Part shown: piece by piece, positions 17,531-25,018 of the stretch
Position numbering within the stretch: position 1 is the first letter of the stretch
Layout of the letters: every line of letters begins with the position of its first letter
DNA from: Crocinitomix catalasitica ATCC 23190
Lineage (GTDB): Bacteria; Bacteroidota; Bacteroidia; Flavobacteriales_D; Crocinitomicaceae
Assembly (NCBI RefSeq): GCF_000621625.1
Contig: NZ_JHXV01000019.1
Span: 27,666 to 91,665 of the forward strand
Length of the DNA: 64,000 nucleotides
Direction of reading: 5' to 3'
The notes under the pieces: generated by a model
What the model was told of the DNA's origin: nothing
Seen by the model: the letters and a program-made list of their open reading frames with translations, nothing else
The model's database searches: none
Program-made: the position numbers and the translations under genes

Positions 17531-18736
17531 TTACTTAGCTGCTAAAACACCATTTTGGTAATTCAGCATAGCACTTTCGTTCATCAATACTTGCATTTGA
17601 ATATCCATTAATTCGTGCAGCACGACTGAAACTATAGTATTTGTCATTTGCAGCTCACCCAATTCAATTGGCTCAATTGGGGTGTTACCAGATATGGCTG
17701 CTACTTTTAAATTGTATTGGTCGACCGCTGCTAGAAAAGCGCTGTAGGAGTATTCCGAATTTGCATTATCAAAACCGGAATTCACAACTTTAAAATCGTT
17801 TGGATGCTTTAAATCTTTGGCTTTTTTACCCTTTGCTTGGTCGAACGGGATATTGTTAGACAACGCGAATAGGTTCGTGTATATACCAGTCAATTTACTT
17901 TTCAGCTGCGCAGATTCGTCCATAAAGTCTTGTAAACTTATTTTATTTACCCCTTGTAAGTTGGCATATAAATTGGCGTTATTGGTTTCAATTTTCTGCA
18001 AATTATTCGACTTAAATTCAGCCATTGAATGGACACTGGTTTCAATATTCACTGACGGGCCCAAATTCACTAAAGCGAATAGCATACCACAAGCCGCAAC
18101 CATAAAAGTACTTTGAACAATGGCATTAAATCGGGTATCAACATTACGGTAACGTGTAATAAAAAACACGGGAATAAATACGGCGAAGAAAGCTAAAAAG
18201 CTGCCATAAAAAAGGATGTTTGCCCATGGCCAGTGCATGACCTTAAAAATTACGCCTAGAGAACCTGTGATGGCGAGCACCATGCCCAATGTCATAATTA
18301 ATCGGCTGCTTTTCTCTTTATCATCCCTAAACTTCATGATGATATTGAGCGGTAAAAAAATTAAACTAAAAAAGATGAGACCGCTGAACAGGCAAACGCC
18401 TGCTCCGGGTAAGTGTTGGAACTTTAAAATAGATCCAATTAAAATCAATACAATACTGACAAAGCCAGTTATTTTTAATGTACGTTTCATGGCGTAATAA
18501 TATTTAAATGTGATTAAATCTCTCGTTTCAAGCTCAATTTCAGCAAGATCTTTCTTGTAAAATCGGGCAATAGTATCCTCGTAGCACTTGTAAAAGTCCA
18601 TTTCAAATGGCATTTCATTCTCGATAATACAACAGACGTGATCCAAGATATTATAACGAACGTCCTCCGTTTCAATACCTCTTCTCGTTATATCATCCAA
18701 AATAAAATCAACCTCAGTATCTGTAATTTTAGGCAT
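17531..18736 (-). CDS. PadR-linked membrane protein with GldL-like hairpins
   Basis: 401 residues, no family named with confidence. The first about 80 residues are soluble and helical (ILDDITRRGIETEDVRYNILDHVCCIIENEM), a pattern common in membrane partners of PadR regulators. Then come four or five membrane segments (about 88-235). Two segments carry GldL-like signatures, ILKFQHLPGAG and VIFKVMHWPWAN, resembling the KIMHWPGA motif of the gliding/T9SS motor protein GldL. The last about 150 residues look like an extracytoplasmic helical domain. It overlaps padR by eight bases, so it is probably the PadR-controlled target. Function unknown. Confidence 0.75.
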   Translation of the reverse strand: MPKITDTEVDFILDDITRRGIETEDVRYNILDHVCCIIENEMPFEMDFYKCYEDTIARFYKKDLAEIELETRDLITFKYYYAMKRTLKITGFVSIVLILIGSILKFQHLPGAGVCLFSGLIFFSLIFLPLNIIMKFRDDKEKSSRLIMTLGMVLAITGSLGVIFKVMHWPWANILFYGSFLAFFAVFIPVFFITRYRNVDTRFNAIVQSTFMVAACGMLFALVNLGPSVNIETSVHSMAEFKSNNLQKIETNNANLYANLQGVNKISLQDFMDESAQLKSKLTGIYTNLFALSNNIPFDQAKGKKAKDLKHPNDFKVVNSGFDNANSEYSYSAFLAAVDQYNLKVAAISGNTPIEPIELGELQMTNTIVSVVLHELMDIQMQVLMNESAMLNYQNGVLAAK

Positions 18737-19073
18737 GGCCTGGTTTTACATCTAAATCCAACAAAAAACGCATGGTTTTCATAAAATCAGCCAATTCATT
18801 CACCCGATCTTGCATTGTATTAATTCCCTGATCTGTGAGTCGGTAGTATTTGCGAACGCGTTTCCCAATATACTCTTTCTCTGTAGTCAGGTCTCCTTGC
18901 TTCTCGAGTGCATGGAGGGTAGGATACAATGCGCCTTCAGTAATCTGAATCTTGTTTTGGGTTAAGTCCTTAACCTTTTGAGTTATTTCATAACCATACA
19001 TGCGCTCATTATCTTTTAGTAGGTTTAATACTATGGTTTTTAATGTGCCTTTTATTAATTCTGATGAATACAT
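18729..19073 (-). CDS. PadR family transcriptional regulator
   Basis: 114 residues from the ATG at 19073. The reading frame extends further upstream, but that stretch contains the promoter and operator and encodes a non-conserved hydrophobic string. The winged-helix core is typical: MYSSELIKGTLKTIVLNLLKDNERMYGYEITQKVKD and ITEGALYPTLHALEKQGDLTTE...RKYYRLTDQG. PadR proteins repress nearby genes, often an integral-membrane partner, here the overlapping 17531-18736 gene. The -7 box ends only four bases before the ATG, so the mRNA is probably leaderless. Confidence 0.92.
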   Translation of the reverse strand: MYSSELIKGTLKTIVLNLLKDNERMYGYEITQKVKDLTQNKIQITEGALYPTLHALEKQGDLTTEKEYIGKRVRKYYRLTDQGINTMQDRVNELADFMKTMRFLLDLDVKPGHA

Positions 19074-19077
19074 AATA

Positions 19078-19122
19078 CAAATATACATTAGTTTCTTATG
19101 TATTGCAAATTTAATACATAAG
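19078..19122 (-). promoter_or_regulatory. padR promoter with centred operator
   Basis: On the minus strand: TTTG (19109-19106), a 20-base spacer, and TATATTTG (19085-19078). A perfect 10-bp inverted repeat, CTTATGTATT (19095-19104) and AATACATAAG (19113-19122) with an 8-base gap, is centred on the -33 box. A further ATGTAT half-site overlaps the -7 box. This geometry predicts autorepression by occlusion of RNA polymerase. Confidence 0.75.
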
Positions 19123-19242
19123 AATATTAGGTATAGTCTTAAAAAATTCACTTTATCGTTGATAATCTGTCGTTTAACGATAATTATTTTTTATTTTAAT
19201 AATAAAAGATAAAACTGACTTAATTATACTTATCTTAAAAGC

Positions 19243-19629
19243 ATGTTAGCAATGGTAGCCCACCAAACAATAAAAACTAGCAAGGCCCAAATTTCTATAA
19301 TAGAAGACAATATTTGCTACTTCCATTATCAGGGAAACACTCACCTTGAACTTGATGATTATCTCGAGAACCATAAAGTATACAATGAATTGAACGTTGA
19401 CCAAAACCTGAAAATTTTGGCTGAATTCCCCAAGCATGTTTCCTTTTCTGTTGAGGCACGGAAATACGCTGAAATGGCAGCTCTTGACACAATTGCACAA
19501 GCCATTGTAATTCATTCTTTACCACAACGAATAATTGCGCGGTTCTACCATAGAATGAGAAAAAACGATTTTCCTGTAAAGGTCTTTAATAAAAAACATG
19601 AAGCTGTTGCCTGGTTATTGACATTTTAA
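19243..19629 (+). CDS. small STAS-like protein, array member 1
   Basis: 128 residues, no signal or membrane segment, so cytosolic. It belongs to a family present five times in tandem here. Shared features: an N-terminal beta-hairpin, an IELEDV-like acidic segment (here LELDDYLENHKVYNEL), a central LxEFPxxxxxxxEAR motif, and a C-terminal block AxAIVIxSLPQRIIARFYxxxxKxxxPVKVFxxxxxAVAWL. The pattern is compatible with a STAS/SpoIIAA-like alpha/beta fold; I do not know a function. A second ATG at 19252 is an alternative start. Members of this family share roughly a third to a half of residues by eye. Confidence 0.7.
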   Translation: MLAMVAHQTIKTSKAQISIIEDNICYFHYQGNTHLELDDYLENHKVYNELNVDQNLKILAEFPKHVSFSVEARKYAEMAALDTIAQAIVIHSLPQRIIARFYHRMRKNDFPVKVFNKKHEAVAWLLTF

Positions 19630-19641
19630 ATCAAGACTTCT

Positions 19642-19649
19642 TAATTTTA
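19642..19649 (+). promoter_or_regulatory. -7 element of array member 2 promoter
   Basis: TAATTTTA (seven of eight) with TTG at 19618-19620, 21 bases upstream. The GTG start at 19655 is only five bases downstream of the box, predicting a leaderless or near-leaderless mRNA. Confidence 0.45.
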
Positions 19650-19654
19650 CACGT

Positions 19655-20041
19655 GTGACAAAAACCAAATTGGAACATATCATTGAAAGTAAAACAGTAA
19701 ATGTTTATGCACTTGATATGGACACTTTGCTTTTCGAGTATAAGCCAAATACACTCATTGAATTAAATGATTTGAAATTTGCTTATGATAAATACAGTGC
19801 GTTAACCAAACACAAATTACACAAAGTCATTATCGATTTTCCACAATTTACTTCATTGACTGCAGAGGCAAGAGAATATGCTGTTGCATCTCAATTACCA
19901 GCCATAGCTGAAGCTATTGTTTTTAAATCATTAGCCCAGCGCATTACAGCCAGATTTTATTATATGTTTAACGCGAAAAAACATCCCGTTAAAGTATTTA
20001 ACGACCGAAAAAATGCAATCGCCTGGTTGGAACGAATTTAA
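19655..20041 (+). CDS. small STAS-like protein, array member 2
   Basis: 128 residues starting at GTG (TKTKLEHIIESKTVNVYALDMDTLLFEY). Same architecture as its neighbours, with IELNDLKFAYDKYSAL, VIIDFPQFTSLTAEAREYA and AEAIVFKSLAQRITARFYYMFNAKKHPVKVF. Only 25 bases separate it from member 1, but a separate promoter-like box is present. GTG is supported by alignment with the other copies, which begin at the same distance from the first conserved strand. No function known. Confidence 0.72.
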   Translation: MTKTKLEHIIESKTVNVYALDMDTLLFEYKPNTLIELNDLKFAYDKYSALTKHKLHKVIIDFPQFTSLTAEAREYAVASQLPAIAEAIVFKSLAQRITARFYYMFNAKKHPVKVFNDRKNAIAWLERI

Positions 20042-20110
20042 TCTTCAATCATCAAACAAATTAATTCCTTAAATATTCGTTAATTCTTTTTTTATCCCTG
20101 AAGCCTTCAG

Positions 20111-20118
20111 TATCTTTG
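20111..20118 (+). promoter_or_regulatory. -7 element of array member 3 promoter
   Basis: TATCTTTG is an exact TAnnTTTG match. The first ATG lies four bases after it and a second at 20129. The predicted transcript starts at or a few bases before the start codon. Confidence 0.55.
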
Positions 20119-20122
20119 CCCC

Positions 20123-20509
20123 ATGGTAATGAATAGAGGAGATGAAATAATTGAGCAGAGGACTTTTAATGTCACCATCACTGCTGAGGGCTTTGTGCAT
20201 TTTAAATTTAAACCAGACATGTTTGTTGAACTTGAAGATGTCCTGGAATCATACGAAATCTACAAATCCTTAACAGAAATTAAAAAGCGTAAAGTTTTAA
20301 TTGAGTTCTCAAAATTCACTAGCGTGTCAAACGAAGGTTTAAAGTTTAGCGCAACATCGGATTTAGATTCGATCGCTGAAGCCATTGTTATTAATACCCT
20401 ACCTCAACGTATTACGGCACGGTTTTATACAAAAGTCAACACAAAAAATCATCCCGTGCAATATTTTTCTTCTAAGAATGAGGCGATTAATTGGCTAAAA
20501 AACATTTAG
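20123..20509 (+). CDS. small STAS-like protein, array member 3
   Basis: 128 residues from the first ATG (VMNRGDEIIEQRTFNVTITAEGFVHFKF); the second in-frame ATG at 20129 would give 126 residues and a more natural short leader. Family motifs: VELEDVLESYEIYKSL, VLIEFSKFTSVSNEGLKF (the usual EAR reads EGL here), and AEAIVINTLPQRITARFYTKVNTKNHPVQYF. The EAR variation shows that this short motif is not strictly required. Cytosolic, function unknown. Confidence 0.72.
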   Translation: MVMNRGDEIIEQRTFNVTITAEGFVHFKFKPDMFVELEDVLESYEIYKSLTEIKKRKVLIEFSKFTSVSNEGLKFSATSDLDSIAEAIVINTLPQRITARFYTKVNTKNHPVQYFSSKNEAINWLKNI

Positions 20510-20562
20510 TGTTTAATTCAACAAAAATCTTATTATTTTAACACCTTTTATTTAGTCGATTC

Positions 20563-20570
20563 TAAGTTTA
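20563..20570 (+). promoter_or_regulatory. -7 element of array member 4 promoter
   Basis: TAAGTTTA (seven of eight matches to TAnnTTTG) lies ten bases before the ATG at 20581. Confidence 0.4.
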
Positions 20571-20580
20571 ATAGCAGACA

Positions 20581-20961
20581 ATGACAAAAGAAATAGTCAA
20601 AACGAACAGGTATAGCGTAACTATAATTGAAACAGATATTGTGCACATTCGCTTTGCAGAAGCAATCTGTATCGAAATAGAAGATGTAAAAGCGACTTTT
20701 GATATTTACCAAGAATTATCTGAAGCACAGGACCGCAAAATTATGGTTGAATTTCCCGATCATACAACAATCACAAGCGAAGCGCGCGAACATGGCCAAG
20801 CAGCCGAAATAAACGCTGATGCAGAAGCATTCGTCATCACAACTTTAGCCCAACGGATTTTAGCACGATTCTTTAAAACATTCCATAAAAAAAAGCACCC
20901 CTTTAAGATTTTCATGAATAAGGAAGAGGCGCTGACTTGGTTAATCAACTATAAGAAATAA
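20581..20961 (+). CDS. small STAS-like protein, array member 4
   Basis: 126 residues (TKEIVKTNRYSVTIIETDIVHIRF). Motifs: IEIEDVKATFDIYQEL, IMVEFPDHTTITSEAREHG, AEAFVITTLAQRILARFFKTFHKKKHPFKIFMNKEEALTWL. Among the copies it is closest to member 5 in its C-terminal block, suggesting they arose by a later duplication. The ATG start is unambiguous. Function unknown. Confidence 0.75.
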   Translation: MTKEIVKTNRYSVTIIETDIVHIRFAEAICIEIEDVKATFDIYQELSEAQDRKIMVEFPDHTTITSEAREHGQAAEINADAEAFVITTLAQRILARFFKTFHKKKHPFKIFMNKEEALTWLINYKK

Positions 20962-21107
20962 CCGCTTCTTAAAATACAACTCAATAGCGAAAACACTCAA
21001 AAACTATTGACTTACAGGTGTTAAACACTTGTTAATTTCATTGTTTTTTAAAAAAACAAGCCATAATTAATGTATATTCATGACTTCAATCAGTCAGATA
21101 AAAAGAA

Positions 21108-21135
21108 TTGGACTTTTACACATTAATTAAATTTG
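21108..21135 (+). promoter_or_regulatory. promoter of array member 5
   Basis: TTG (21108-21110), 17-base spacer, exact TAAATTTG (21128-21135). The transcription start would fall at about 21139-21142, right at the first codons of the conserved frame, which begins after the TAA at 21128-21130 inside the box. Confidence 0.6.
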
Positions 21136-21139
21136 CATT

Positions 21140-21526
21140 ATCGAAACAACCACAGAAATATTCATCACCGAAACAAAGGCTTACAAAGTTTACGCTTTAG
21201 GTGATGACATTCTAAACTTTCGGTATAAGCAAAGTGTCCATATCGAATTAGAAGACATAAAGGAATCTTTTCAGATTTACCTAGATTACGCCAAAGGAAA
21301 ACATTTAAAAGTATTACTCGAATACCCTTCGTTTGCAACAATGGAAGTTGAGGCCAGAGAATATGGAGCAGCATCTGAAGTGCCTGCCATAGCTGAAGCA
21401 ATGGTGATTCAAACCTTAGCACATCGAATTTTAGCGCGATTTTACACAAGTTTCAATAAAAAATCACATCCATTAAAGGTTTTTATGAACCGCGATAAAG
21501 CGTTGGAATGGTTGGCAGGATTTTGA
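21140..21526 (+). CDS. small STAS-like protein, array member 5 (no ordinary start codon)
   Basis: The conserved frame reads without interruption from about 21140: TETKAYKVYALGDDILNFRY, HIELEDIKESFQIYLDY, LEYPSFATMEVEAREYG, AEAMVIQTLAHRILARFYTSFNKKSHPLKVF. Between the upstream stop (21128-21130) and the conserved part there is no ATG, GTG or TTG in frame; only ATT (21131, 21137) and ATC (21140) occur. Alignment to member 2 places the start exactly at ATC 21140. The first ATG (21341) would remove the whole N-terminal half. Either a leaderless mRNA with a rare AUU/AUC start, or a copy that recently lost its start. Confidence 0.55.
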   Translation: METTTEIFITETKAYKVYALGDDILNFRYKQSVHIELEDIKESFQIYLDYAKGKHLKVLLEYPSFATMEVEAREYGAASEVPAIAEAMVIQTLAHRILARFYTSFNKKSHPLKVFMNRDKALEWLAGF

Positions 21527-21603
21527 TTTATAAGTACCGTTTATGAATCGAAACGGTTACTTACTGAAATAATCTTTAATCGAGACAACCATTCCATATA
21601 GTT

Positions 21604-21624
21604 AAGAGTAACTGAGTCACTCTT
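21604..21624. promoter_or_regulatory. 21-bp palindrome before the PKD adhesin gene
   Basis: AAGAGT (21604-21609) and ACTCTT (21619-21624) flank an inner ACT-G-AGT (21611-21617), so 18 of 21 positions are symmetric. It ends 11 bases before the ATG at 21636. No T-run follows on the plus strand, so an operator or mRNA hairpin over the ribosome-binding region is more likely than a terminator. Confidence 0.5.
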
Positions 21625-21635
21625 ATAATACATTA

Positions 21636-24428
21636 ATGAAACATATAATAAGTATTCTATTTCTAATTTTGTCAATAGCCGTTTATGGCCAAGAAATTTG
21701 TAACAACGCTATTGATGATGATGGAGATGGTTTTATTGACTTGAATGATGATGAGTGTGATTGTGGCAGTGAACCAATACCAGGTGAAAGCCTTATACCT
21801 AATCACTCTTTTGAAGCGTACACTTGTTGTCCAGATTTCTTAAGTATGTTAACCTGTGCTGAAACATGGGAGCAAGCTTCTGACGCAACTTCTGATTATT
21901 ATAACTTTTGTGATCTTGAAGGCCCTGAAGATTTGGGCTTTTTTTTATTAGACCCTGAATTCCCTCTTCCAGGAGATGGCTCAGGCGAGGGTTATGCTGG
22001 TTTTACCTCCCTAATGTCGGGCACAGAATACAACGAATATATTGGCGCATGTTTATTGGGAACTATGACTGCTGGAACAGAATATGAGTTACATATGTAT
22101 TTGGCAAGATCTGCAGGTGAAGAAGAATTAAAGGTCTCTATTTTTGGATCTCCTGATTGTGGAGATATGCCATGGGTGGGAACTTCATGCCCTGATGGTA
22201 TTGGAAGTTGGGACTTGCTGGCTGAAAGCATCGTCATATTATCTGATGTAACAGCATGGTATGAGGTAACGATAACATTTACACCGCTAGTTGACATTAA
22301 TGCTATTGCTATTGGGGGACCATGTTCACCTCCACGTGTACCAGTCGATGCGGCACTTAATTATTATTTCTTGGATGAGTTAACATTATTAGATCCTGCC
22401 GGCTCTATTGCAATGGAAACAGCAGGCGGTTGGTGCGTTGGTGATTTAGAATTAACAGCCAATACTGAAACAATTGGCGGAGAATGGCAATGGTATAAAG
22501 ATGGTATTGCACTTTTAGGAGAAACAACGGAAACGCTAAGTCCTGTAGCTTATGGTGAGGGAGAATTTACAGCCATTTATGCACTAGAAGATTATTGTGA
22601 GCGGGTTTCTTATTCTTCTCCTGAAGTAGAATTAACAGCAAGTTTTATTGCGGAAAATGTCTGCTTATCTGAAGCAATTATTTTTGAAAACACATCTATT
22701 TATGATGATGAAGATGGAATTTTATGGTCGTGGGATTTTGGTGACGGAACGGTTTCTTCAGAAGAATCTCCAGCGCATCTTTATGCAGATCCGGGCACTT
22801 ATACGGTTGAATTAACTGCCCTATCAGATGAAGGTTGTTCGGATGTTTTTACAAGTACTGTTGAAGTTTATCCTTTACCTGTTTCGAATATAGAATTTAT
22901 AGTAGATGAGATTTCTTCTTTAGACGCAGGAACAGGTGGTTGTTTTACAAGTGAAGTCGAATTTAAAAGTTGGGCGACTATTGAGGCACCTTCAATTATT
23001 ACAGGTTGGTCTTGGAATTTTGGCGATGGGGAAACATCAATCCTCGAAAACCCAATTCATAATTATATTGAGGAAGGACTTTATACTGTTAGCCTAACCG
23101 TGGTATCTGATTTTGGATGTGAACATGCGTTTGAAATGGATATTTTAATGACCAATGGAGTCGCTTTTTTATCAGCTGACACCACTATTTGTCAAAATGG
23201 AATTGCAACTTTGAATGCTGGCAGTTCTGATGGTTCTTTTCATACTTACGATTGGTCAATCCCTGGCGCTGATGATAGTCCGGAGCAGGTCATCGAAGGA
23301 TTAACAGCAGATTATTTGGTCTCTGTTTCAGCAACCAATGAAGCGGGTTGCGTTTCTGATTTAGCTTCAATTTTGATTACGGTACTTGATCCAATTACAG
23401 CTGAAATCTCGCCTTTTGATAACATTTGTATTGGCGATGTATCTGAAATATCACTTTCAGTTGATGGAGGGAGAGGTGATTATACTTATGAATGGACCGC
23501 CAATGGGACTATTTTGGAGGATGATTTACCCACATTGATGGTAAGTCCATTAATAACAACCGAATATTGCGTCACCATTTCGGATGGTTGCGAAACGGAT
23601 CCTGTTGTTCTTTGTACGGAGATTTACGTTCAAACCCATCCTGTTTTTACTTCCGACACAACCGAGGGATGTGAAGGCACAGAGATTCTATTTACTGATT
23701 TAACAGACGATTCAGACGATTTGAATCGATCGACTTGGTATATCAATGGCGCTGTCTTAATTGGGAATCCTGTTTCATTTACTTTTGAAAACGCAGGAAA
23801 ATATACTGTTACTCTTGATGTACTTACAAGTGAAGGATGTATGCTAACCACTACAACTAATGCTTATATTATAATTCATCCTACTCCTGAACCCGAATTT
23901 TATGTGACGCCTAATCCAACGACTTACTTTAATACCAAAGTGAAGGCAGTGAATACGACACCAAATGGCACAAGTTCATTTGATTGGTATACACCAGGTG
24001 CCCTTACTGAAATTCCTGTGAGTGATTTAGTATCAACCATTGTTTACCCAGAATTAGTCAGCGGGAACTATACTATAAGTATGATTGAAACAACAGCATT
24101 TGGATGCATAGATTCAATCTCACATATTTTAGTCATAGATAATGGGCAAATTATTTATGCTCCCAATGCCTTTACTCCAGATGGCAATAGTTTCAATGAA
24201 AATTGGGGGATTCATATTGAAGGAATCGATGTTTATGATTTCCACTTGGTTTTATTCAACCGATGGGGAGAATTGATTTGGGAATCGTATGACACAAGTG
24301 CCAAATGGGATGGCAGTTATGGCGGAAATATCGTTCAAGATGGTATTTATGTTTGGATCATACATGCCAAGGACAATGAAAATGACAAGGTCTATGAATT
24401 CAAAGGAATGGTCAACGTGCTGAAATAA
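21636..24428 (+). CDS. PKD-repeat secreted protein with gliding-associated C-terminal (T9SS type B) domain
   Basis: 930 residues. Signal peptide (HIISILFLILSIAVYGQ), then a short calcium-type acidic motif NNAIDDDGDGFIDLNDDEC and a Cys-containing beta-rich domain (about 45-250). PKD domains follow, with the classic WSWDFGDGTVSSEESPAHLY near 365 and GWSWNFGDGETS near 460, and more Ig-like modules to about 830. The last about 90 residues (IIYAPNAFTPDGNSFNENWG...LFNRWGELIWES...YVWIIHAKD) are the CHU_C type B sorting domain. Exported by T9SS and attached to the surface; likely an adhesin or matrix protein. Confidence 0.92.
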   Translation: MKHIISILFLILSIAVYGQEICNNAIDDDGDGFIDLNDDECDCGSEPIPGESLIPNHSFEAYTCCPDFLSMLTCAETWEQASDATSDYYNFCDLEGPEDLGFFLLDPEFPLPGDGSGEGYAGFTSLMSGTEYNEYIGACLLGTMTAGTEYELHMYLARSAGEEELKVSIFGSPDCGDMPWVGTSCPDGIGSWDLLAESIVILSDVTAWYEVTITFTPLVDINAIAIGGPCSPPRVPVDAALNYYFLDELTLLDPAGSIAMETAGGWCVGDLELTANTETIGGEWQWYKDGIALLGETTETLSPVAYGEGEFTAIYALEDYCERVSYSSPEVELTASFIAENVCLSEAIIFENTSIYDDEDGILWSWDFGDGTVSSEESPAHLYADPGTYTVELTALSDEGCSDVFTSTVEVYPLPVSNIEFIVDEISSLDAGTGGCFTSEVEFKSWATIEAPSIITGWSWNFGDGETSILENPIHNYIEEGLYTVSLTVVSDFGCEHAFEMDILMTNGVAFLSADTTICQNGIATLNAGSSDGSFHTYDWSIPGADDSPEQVIEGLTADYLVSVSATNEAGCVSDLASILITVLDPITAEISPFDNICIGDVSEISLSVDGGRGDYTYEWTANGTILEDDLPTLMVSPLITTEYCVTISDGCETDPVVLCTEIYVQTHPVFTSDTTEGCEGTEILFTDLTDDSDDLNRSTWYINGAVLIGNPVSFTFENAGKYTVTLDVLTSEGCMLTTTTNAYIIIHPTPEPEFYVTPNPTTYFNTKVKAVNTTPNGTSSFDWYTPGALTEIPVSDLVSTIVYPELVSGNYTISMIETTAFGCIDSISHILVIDNGQIIYAPNAFTPDGNSFNENWGIHIEGIDVYDFHLVLFNRWGELIWESYDTSAKWDGSYGGNIVQDGIYVWIIHAKDNENDKVYEFKGMVNVLK

Positions 24429-24498
24429 TAGTTTGAGTTAGGTTTATCTTTGTGATGGACTTAGGTTTTCAGCATCAATTAGATTAAAGTTTGAGCGT

Positions 24499-24681
24499 TT
24501 AATCATCCAACAACCCATTCTCATCGCGTTCATCCAACTGCTTAATCTCTTTCCACATTTTATAACGTGGCACCCAGTATCTTAAAATAGCCATTATTAT
24601 CAATGCAAGCACAAAAACAAACCCCATAACCGGGCTATTGGGATTTCTAACTCCAGAAGCAACTACCACAAGTTCTGACAT
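24499..24681 (-). CDS. small single-span membrane protein, hypothetical
   Basis: 60 residues from the ATG at 24681; a TTG at 24714 would add 11 residues. One hydrophobic span (GFVFVLALIIMAILRYWV) is followed by a basic/acidic tail (PRYKMWKEIKQLDERDENGLLDD). No family recognised. It runs opposite to the adhesin gene, converging on its 3' end. The good membrane/tail layout supports a real gene, but the short length leaves doubt. Confidence 0.5.
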   Translation of the reverse strand: MSELVVVASGVRNPNSPVMGFVFVLALIIMAILRYWVPRYKMWKEIKQLDERDENGLLDD

Positions 24682-24714
24682 TATAGCTCCAGCAAATATT
24701 GCTATTAACCTCAA

Positions 24715-25018
24715 TTCGACTATAACAAATTTCCACAGAAACCATGAAAACAGTAGGCATTTTTGGTCAAAAGGCCGCTGTTTTCATGATTTTTCGAAGA
24801 ATTGATTTCAAATTACTTATATCACGTTATGATTTTTCGTAGTGAATACTGCTTCAAAACCATGCCTTACCTAAGAAAATTGAAATCAACTGTGTGCGTT
24901 TGTTATAATCGACCTGAGATTATTAAAATACGTTTCCAAAGTTTATTGATAATTTCCATATCTAAAAATAGGAAAACTAACGATAAGTGTTAAAAAATTC
25001 AATAGATTTGATTGAATC
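24715..25018. other. non-coding stretch holding a long hairpin
   Basis: No credible gene. A 46-base near-perfect inverted repeat at 24743-24788 is the only structure seen. A short open frame on the plus strand (24802-24993) has no recognisable features. Confidence 0.6.
24743..24788. repeat. long two-tier inverted repeat
   Basis: CATGAAAACAG (24743-24753) pairs perfectly with CTGTTTTCATG (24778-24788). Inside, GGCaTTTT (24756-24763) pairs with AAAAgGCC (24769-24776) with one mismatch, leaving a five-base loop. A T-run follows on the plus strand. It could be a terminator, a mobile palindromic repeat or the leader of the minus-strand small gene. Confidence 0.75.

Noticed and set aside
19625..20120. 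Treating the five small genes as one operon
   Set aside because: Gaps of 25-200 bases contain separate promoter-like boxes, so independent transcripts are more likely, although read-through cannot be excluded.
24802..24993. Possible 63-residue plus-strand gene
   Set aside because: No recognisable domain, no promoter box and ordinary AT-rich composition; a chance frame is more likely.
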